DNA of 9,466 nucleotides from DASSKK01 sp035690495 (lineage in GTDB: Bacteria > Actinomycetota > Actinomycetes > Propionibacteriales > Nocardioidaceae), in contig DASSKK010000107.1 of NCBI GenBank assembly GCA_035690495.1, positions 1 through 9,466 of the forward strand, given 5' to 3'. A program made the translations under genes and the position numbers. The notes beneath the pieces are model-generated. The model was not told where the DNA came from. It ran no database searches and saw only the letters and a program-made list of their open reading frames with translations. How positions within the stretch are numbered: the first letter of the stretch is position 1; every line of letters starts with the position of its first letter. Below, piece after piece: positions 5,336 through 9,466 of the stretch.

Positions 5336-5797
5336 TCATGATGTCGCGTGAGTGAAGGCGCGCCGGCACGGGCATCGGGCGCTGTGCTCAGCCGGACGGT
5401 GCTGGTGGGATCGGGGCGACGAGTCGGCGGCGGCGAGCATCCCGATGATCTGCCAAGGCGAGGACCCCACCCCGAGTCGGCGTTGCCTGGCGGCTACCGC
5501 GATCCCCAGCGCGGCCAGGGCATCACCCAGCGTGGAACCGGTCGGTGCTATCGCCGGGTGCATGGCGTCGAGCTGATGCGCGCGCACCGTGGCTCGCTGG
5601 CGTATCCACTCGGTGTGCGCGGCGGCGCGGCGCAGCCAGGACCGGACCGTGTCCGCGGGCACGTCGAGGTCGGCCGCGATCGTCCGGTGTCCGGCACTGG
5701 CCTAGTGGGCCAACAACGCGCTGACTACGACCTCGATAGTGTCGGCGTGTCTGGGCAAGACGTCGGCCGGCAGCAGCACCTGGGTGGCCGCACAGTC
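5336..5797 (-). pseudogene. DUF6431-like transposon-associated protein, truncated and nonsense-interrupted
   Basis: The minus strand opens at 5797 with DCAATQVLLPADVLPRHADT, continues to IEVVVSALLAH and an amber stop at 5702-5704. It then reads on in the same frame with ASAGHRTIAADLDVPADTV, RSWLRRAAAHTEW and a helical tail, ending at TGA 5336-5338. The CxxC-rich N-terminus is missing because the frame begins 12 nt after the transporter's stop. The ADTVRSWLRRA segment is helix-turn-helix-like. I recall this family as DUF6431, common near actinobacterial mobile elements; the function is unknown. The C-terminal residues after about 5410 look frameshifted. Confidence 0.6.
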
Positions 5798-5809
5798 TCG
5801 TCACCGCGC

Positions 5810-6880
5810 TCACAGGGGCCTCGACATGCGGAGCGTGCGAGCCAGGTGCAGGAGCATCGCTACGAACACGACCACCCAGGCGGCCAGGGCGAACCAGCTC
5901 TCGTTGGCACCGATCGATCGCACGATCGGGAGGTGGTCGGCGTGGCCGAGGAAGTGTCCGCCGACGCCGTACATCCCGAGCGGGAACACGATGCTCCACA
6001 TCGCCGCCTCGTAGCGCAGGGGCACGCGGTGTATCAAGTGCCGCCACACCCCGGACGCGAGCAGCGGCGGGATCAGCCAGGTGCCGAAGACCCAGAAGCC
6101 GACCGACGCACCGGCGATCAGGCCCCGGGTGGCCGAGACGACCGGCGCGTCGGCCATCTGCACGATCCGGGCGCCGGCGACGACCGTGATGGCGGTGGCA
6201 CCCATCGACACCCAGTACGGCGGGGTCAGGTCGACGGGCCGCAGCTCGTGGAAGAGCAACCGGGCGGAGACGAACACGGCGGCGGCCACGTAGAGGAACA
6301 CGCCCAGCGACCAGGAGAACACCGCCAGCAGGGCCAGCTCGCGCCGGCCCATGGTGACCTGTGGCTCCAGCGCCGCGGCGAGGACCGCCACGGACTGGCT
6401 CGCCACGACCCAGATGAACCAGGTGCCGTTCACGTGCTGCAGCAGTGGCCGGGTCACCCGTCCGAGAACCACGGTCCAGGGAACGAGGTAGCCGAGCACC
6501 AGCCAGACCGCCCACCCGACCAGGAGGAGCACGAGCGCGGTGGTGCGGTGGCCTTCCATCAGCAGCCGCGCCCCGAGAACGGTGGTGGCGGCCACCACGG
6601 TGAAAAACCCGAAGGCGCGGGACGGGTCGGCGAAGTCGGCGGCCATCGCGGAGCCGAAGGCAACCAGTCGCCATCCGGTCAGCACCAGCAGGACGACGTA
6701 CTCGAAGGCGGCCAGCCACAGCAGCGCCTGCGAGAGCACCGCGAGCTCGTGGTTGCGCATCGCCACCGAGACGATGCCAGTCGCCATGACCAGCGCGAAG
6801 CAGCCCGGGTTCAGTCCGCGGACGCGCGCCCGCACCCCCGTGTCGGGCGAGGACGGCGCGCCCAGTTCAGTAGGGCACAC
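5810..6880 (-). CDS. TDT/TehA/SLAC1-family transporter
   Basis: A 356-residue membrane protein with about ten hydrophobic segments, the size and layout of the tellurite-resistance/dicarboxylate transporter family. Family landmarks are NPGCFALVMATGIVS (24-38, first helix), NGTWFIWVVASQSVA (151-165) and WSIVFPLGMYGVGG (295-308). The last is the region of the pore helix where SLAC1/TehA channels carry a gating Phe; Phe299 is the candidate here by motif position only. The chosen GTG (6878-6880) overlaps the narI stop by 14 nt and has a weak ribosome site, so translation is probably coupled to narI; an internal GTG at about codon 16 is possible. Known substrates in the family include anions, C4-dicarboxylates and sulfite. 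Position in a nitrate reductase operon suggests nitrate or nitrite passage, which is inference. Confidence 0.88.
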   Translation of the reverse strand: MCPTELGAPSSPDTGVRARVRGLNPGCFALVMATGIVSVAMRNHELAVLSQALLWLAAFEYVVLLVLTGWRLVAFGSAMAADFADPSRAFGFFTVVAATTVLGARLLMEGHRTTALVLLLVGWAVWLVLGYLVPWTVVLGRVTRPLLQHVNGTWFIWVVASQSVAVLAAALEPQVTMGRRELALLAVFSWSLGVFLYVAAAVFVSARLLFHELRPVDLTPPYWVSMGATAITVVAGARIVQMADAPVVSATRGLIAGASVGFWVFGTWLIPPLLASGVWRHLIHRVPLRYEAAMWSIVFPLGMYGVGGHFLGHADHLPIVRSIGANESWFALAAWVVVFVAMLLHLARTLRMSRPL

Positions 6881-7616
6881 CGATCCGGCGCCACTTCCGG
6901 CCGCCGGTGCCCGGCTCGTGCGGGGGCCGGGGCTTGCGGGATCGGTAGACCACGTATGGCCGCCACAGGTACCACAGCGGGTAGCTCCAGGCGTGCACCA
7001 GCCGGGTGAACGGCCACGCCATCCAGATCATCCAGGCCGCGATCGCGTGGATCCGGTAGATCAGCGGCGCGGTGGTCACCGACTGCACGTTCGGATGTCC
7101 GGTGAACAGCCCGCGGAACCACGGGCTGACGGTGGTGCGGTAGTCGTAGGCGCTGCCGAACATGTTGTAGATCGTTGGGATGATCCCGGTCAGGATGATG
7201 ATCAGCAGCAGGATCAGCGCCACCCAGTCCACCGGCGAGGTGGCCGCGCGCACGCGGGGGACGAACAGCCGCCGGCCGGCCATCACCACGACGCCGAGGA
7301 TCACGAGGATGGCCGCGATCGTGCCCGCGATGGCGGCGAACTTGTGGTAGATGTGATCGGGGATCCCGATGAAGTTGGTGAACGCCGCGGGGATCAGGAT
7401 GCCGAGCACGTGCCCGCCGATCGCGGCGAACGTGGCGTAGTGGAACAGCGGGCTGCCCCACTTCAGTAGCCTGCGCTCCTGCAGCTGGGTGGACCGGCTG
7501 GTCCAGCCGAACTGGTCGTAGCGCCAGCGCCAGATGTGCCCGATGACGAACACGCCGAGCGCGAAGTAGGGCACCGCGACCCACCAGAACAGGTCGGCTC
7601 CCGAGGCCGCGCTCAT
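6867..7616 (-). CDS. narI: Respiratory nitrate reductase gamma subunit (cytochrome b)
   Basis: NarI is the membrane anchor that oxidises quinol and passes electrons through two b haems to NarH and NarG. The 249-residue product has about five membrane segments. Haem ligand pairs show the expected spacing: His59 and His69 (FHYATFAAIGGH, 10 apart) and two His 18 apart in RIHAIAAW...RLVHAWS, matching E. coli His56/66 and His187/205. The ATG at 7614-7616 has GGAGA 5 nt upstream, so this start is preferred over in-frame upstream possibilities. It is separated from narJ by 61 nt and overlaps the downstream transporter start by 14 nt. The C-terminal tail is basic and cytoplasmic, as usual for actinobacterial members. 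Confidence 0.96.
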   Translation of the reverse strand: MSAASGADLFWWVAVPYFALGVFVIGHIWRWRYDQFGWTSRSTQLQERRLLKWGSPLFHYATFAAIGGHVLGILIPAAFTNFIGIPDHIYHKFAAIAGTIAAILVILGVVVMAGRRLFVPRVRAATSPVDWVALILLLIIILTGIIPTIYNMFGSAYDYRTTVSPWFRGLFTGHPNVQSVTTAPLIYRIHAIAAWMIWMAWPFTRLVHAWSYPLWYLWRPYVVYRSRKPRPPHEPGTGGRKWRRIGVPY

Positions 7617-7677
7617 CGGTGTCTCCGCGGCGTTGTGCGGAGGAGCGGAGCGGGGGAGCAGAACGGCGTGGGGTGGT

Positions 7678-8340
7678 TCATCGCTGTGCCATCCCTTGCC
7701 CACCTCCGTAGCCGGCCAGGTAGTCCGGCGGCGCGAACGGTTCGAGCCCGACCTCCTCGCGGGGCGGCCCGCTCTCCCAGGCGGCGGCGACCCGCGCCAG
7801 TTCCCGCCGGCCCAGCCTCGGCAGCCGCTCCGCCACGGCGGCGACCACGTCGACGTACGGCGTGCCGGCGTTGTCCAGTGCCCGGCGCAACAGCTCGAGG
7901 TCGCGGCGGTGCATGTGCAGCAGTCGCTCGCCACGCGGTGCCGAGGCCGCGAAGTCCAGCACCATCGGCAGGTAGTCGGGCAGCTCCTCCTCCGAGGGGA
8001 CGTATCCGGCAGTGCGGTAGGCGGTCTTGAACTGCACCATCGCCAGACCGCGCTCGCGGGTGTCCCCGTAGCGGTAGTAGGTCAGGTAGAGCGCACACCG
8101 GCGGCGAAGGTCGAACGTCTCCACGTAGTGCTGGCCGACCTCGGCAGGCGGCGTCTCCGCGAGCCAGCCGAGGAAACGCGCGAACGTCTCCCGGGTGGAC
8201 TTCGGCGACAGCTGTGCGGCGAACGCCTCGAGCCGGTCCAGACCGTCGAAGAGCGACTCGGTGGGGTACTGCAGTAGGACCGAGGCGAGTTTGTAGCTCT
8301 CCCCCGCGCGTCCGGGTCGGTTGTTCGGCCGGGGGCTCAT
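7678..8340 (-). CDS. narJ: Nitrate reductase molybdenum cofactor assembly chaperone
   Basis: NarJ is a cytoplasmic TorD-like helical chaperone that holds NarGH while the Mo cofactor is inserted and the complex docks on NarI. The 220-residue protein has the family landmarks YKLASVLLQYPTE (16-28), RCALYLTYYRYGDTRERG (81-98) and ELPDYLPMVLDFAA (119-132). The ATG overlaps the narH stop as ATGA, a typical coupling. Length is slightly below E. coli NarJ (236) and nothing is missing from the core. The stop is at 7678-7680. Confidence 0.96.
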   Translation of the reverse strand: MSPRPNNRPGRAGESYKLASVLLQYPTESLFDGLDRLEAFAAQLSPKSTRETFARFLGWLAETPPAEVGQHYVETFDLRRRCALYLTYYRYGDTRERGLAMVQFKTAYRTAGYVPSEEELPDYLPMVLDFAASAPRGERLLHMHRRDLELLRRALDNAGTPYVDVVAAVAERLPRLGRRELARVAAAWESGPPREEVGLEPFAPPDYLAGYGGGQGMAQR

Positions 8341-9466
8341 GTGGTGGCCGTCCCGGGGTCGGGAAAGAGCTTGGGCGCCTCGCCCTCGCCGTTCCAGCCG
8401 AGCAGGTTGAAGTGCTCCCGGCCGTCGTCCGCCATGAAGGTTTGCGTGGTGTCCGGCGGCACCTCCCCAGGCCGGTAGCTGGACACGCCATGTGGTCCGG
8501 GCGGGCCCATCCCGCCCATGCCGGGGCCGCCCTCGGTGTCCAGGCTGCAGAACAGCTGCTCGTGCTGACCCATCAGCCGGCCGGCGTCCTCGGCGTGCGC
8601 CTTGGGGATGACGTAGCGCTCGTCGTACTTGGCGATCGCCAGCAGCCGGTACATCGCCTCCATCTCGGCGCCGGTCAGTCCGACGGTCTGGGCGATCGAC
8701 TCGTCCTTCTCCTCGCCGAGGTTGATGCGGCGCATGTAGGCACGCATCGCGGCCAGCCGCCGCAGCACCGAGTCCACGGGGACGGTGTCCCCGGCGGTGA
8801 ACAGCTCGGCCAGGTATTCCACCGGGATGCGCAGCGTCTGGATCGCGCCGAACAGGTTGTCCTCGTCCTCGCCGTCGAATCCGGTGTCGGCCAGGGCGTC
8901 GACCACCGGCGACAGCGGCGGGATGTACCAGACCATCGGCATGGTCCGGTATTCCGGGTGCAAGGGCAGCGCCACCTGGTAGTCGTTGATCAGCGCGTAG
9001 ACCGGTGAGCGCTGGGCGGCCTCGATCCACTCGTCGGAGATACCCTCGGCCCGGGCGCCGGCGATCACCTCGGGGTCGGTCGGATCGAGCAGGATCTGCC
9101 GCTGCGCCTCGTAGAGATCCTTGTCGTTGGGGGTGGCCGCGGCCTCCAGCACCTTGTCGGCGTCGTAGAGCATCAGGCCGATGTAGCGGAGCCGTCCCAC
9201 GCACGTCTCCGAGCACACCGTCGGGATGCCGACCTCGATGCGCGGATAGCAGAACGTGCACTTCTCCGCCTTGCCGGACTTGTGGTTGAAGTAGATCTTC
9301 TTGTACGGGCAGCCGGTGATGCATTGCCGCCAGCCACGACAGCGGTCCTGGTCGACGAGCACGATGCCGTCCTCGGTGCGCTTGTAGATCGCCCCGGACG
9401 GGCACGATGCGGCGCAGGACGGGTTGAGGCAGTGCTCGCAGATCCGCGGCAGGTAGAACATGAACG
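8337..9466 (-). CDS. narH: Respiratory nitrate reductase beta subunit, 5' end outside the window
   Basis: NarH is the iron-sulfur subunit carrying electrons from NarI haems to the molybdenum site of NarG. The window holds the C-terminal 375 residues; the frame is open through the right edge and the family is about 500 residues long, so roughly a third is missing. Visible cluster motifs are CEHCLNPSCAASCPSG, CRGWRQCITGCPYKK and KCTFCYP with CSETC further on. The Trp in CRGW takes the position of a Cys, as in E. coli NarH, and fits the 3Fe-4S cluster. A beta C-terminal domain follows (MPMVWYIPPLSPVVD). The extreme C-terminus is Gly/Pro/Met-rich. narG is expected just beyond the right edge. Confidence 0.97.
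   Translation of the reverse strand, partial: FMFYLPRICEHCLNPSCAASCPSGAIYKRTEDGIVLVDQDRCRGWRQCITGCPYKKIYFNHKSGKAEKCTFCYPRIEVGIPTVCSETCVGRLRYIGLMLYDADKVLEAAATPNDKDLYEAQRQILLDPTDPEVIAGARAEGISDEWIEAAQRSPVYALINDYQVALPLHPEYRTMPMVWYIPPLSPVVDALADTGFDGEDEDNLFGAIQTLRIPVEYLAELFTAGDTVPVDSVLRRLAAMRAYMRRINLGEEKDESIAQTVGLTGAEMEAMYRLLAIAKYDERYVIPKAHAEDAGRLMGQHEQLFCSLDTEGGPGMGGMGPPGPHGVSSYRPGEVPPDTTQTFMADDGREHFNLLGWNGEGEAPKLFPDPGTATT

Noticed and set aside
5348..7009. A 553-codon open frame on the plus strand opposite the transporter
   Set aside because: The Gly/His/Arg/Asp-rich translation is typical of the antisense of a GC-rich membrane protein gene. The minus strand has a clear TDT-family protein.
7617..7934. 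Upstream extension of the narI frame to 7934
   Set aside because: It overlaps narJ out of frame. ATG 7614-7616 has a good ribosome site and begins a normal NarI N-terminus.
8214..9008. A 264-codon open frame on the plus strand opposite narH/narJ
   Set aside because: It is the antisense of well-identified nar genes, with no recognisable protein similarity.
8341..9405. Upstream extension of the narJ frame to 9405
   Set aside because: This part is out of frame with narH and Arg/Gly-rich. The ATG at 8338-8340 overlapping the narH stop is the natural narJ start.
1..9466. CRISPR arrays, tRNA or rRNA genes
   Set aside because: No regularly spaced repeats, cloverleaf-like segments or conserved rRNA sequence were seen on either strand. 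A covariance-model scan would be needed to exclude a small RNA.

Overview
The window is high-GC DNA with actinomycete-style genes: GTG and TTG starts, 4-nt ATGA and GTGA overlaps, Ala/Arg/Pro-rich proteins, and an IS3-type end resembling mycobacterial IS6110. A Pseudonocardia-like actinobacterium is my inference; no gene here fixes the taxon. The window divides into a respiratory operon on the right and a decayed, IS-littered redox region on the left.

Right part (about 5.8-9.47 kb, all minus strand): the distal part of a narGHJI membrane-bound nitrate reductase operon. It holds narH (its 5' end lies beyond the right edge), narJ (4-nt overlap with narH), narI (61-nt gap) and a TDT/TehA/SLAC1-family transporter whose GTG start overlaps the narI stop by 14 nt. 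NarH (Fe-S electron transfer), NarI (quinol-oxidising cytochrome b) and NarJ (assembly chaperone) serve the catalytic NarG, expected just outside the window. The transporter sits where a nitrate/nitrite porter would be useful.

Middle part (about 2.3-4.7 kb, plus strand): an intact hemerythrin-domain gene is followed by three fused gene scraps. These are a DsbA-like N-terminus, the C-terminus of a membrane protein, and the N-terminal membrane region of a probable multicopper oxidase/NirK-type protein. Next come an intact AhpD-like (carboxymuconolactone decarboxylase family) gene and an unrecognised 202-aa gene. Divergent from the hemerythrin gene, on the minus strand, is a broken SufR-like (COG2345) regulator followed by an intact 3Fe-4S/4Fe-4S ferredoxin. 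An AT-rich divergent promoter region with a 7-bp inverted repeat separates the two directions. A second fragment of a COG2345 regulator abuts the ferredoxin's 3' end from the other side.

Left edge and the 4.9-5.8 kb stretch: an insertion-sequence graveyard. It contains the tail and right end of an IS3-family element, three fragments of IS21 istA genes in two orientations and a permuted order, two oppositely oriented pieces of an IS66 transposase, and a nonsense-interrupted DUF6431-like gene abutting the transporter. The picture is a nitrogen-oxide/redox accessory region that keeps nitrate reductase, ferredoxin, hemerythrin and AhpD-like genes intact while a regulator and a probable nitrite-reductase cassette have decayed.
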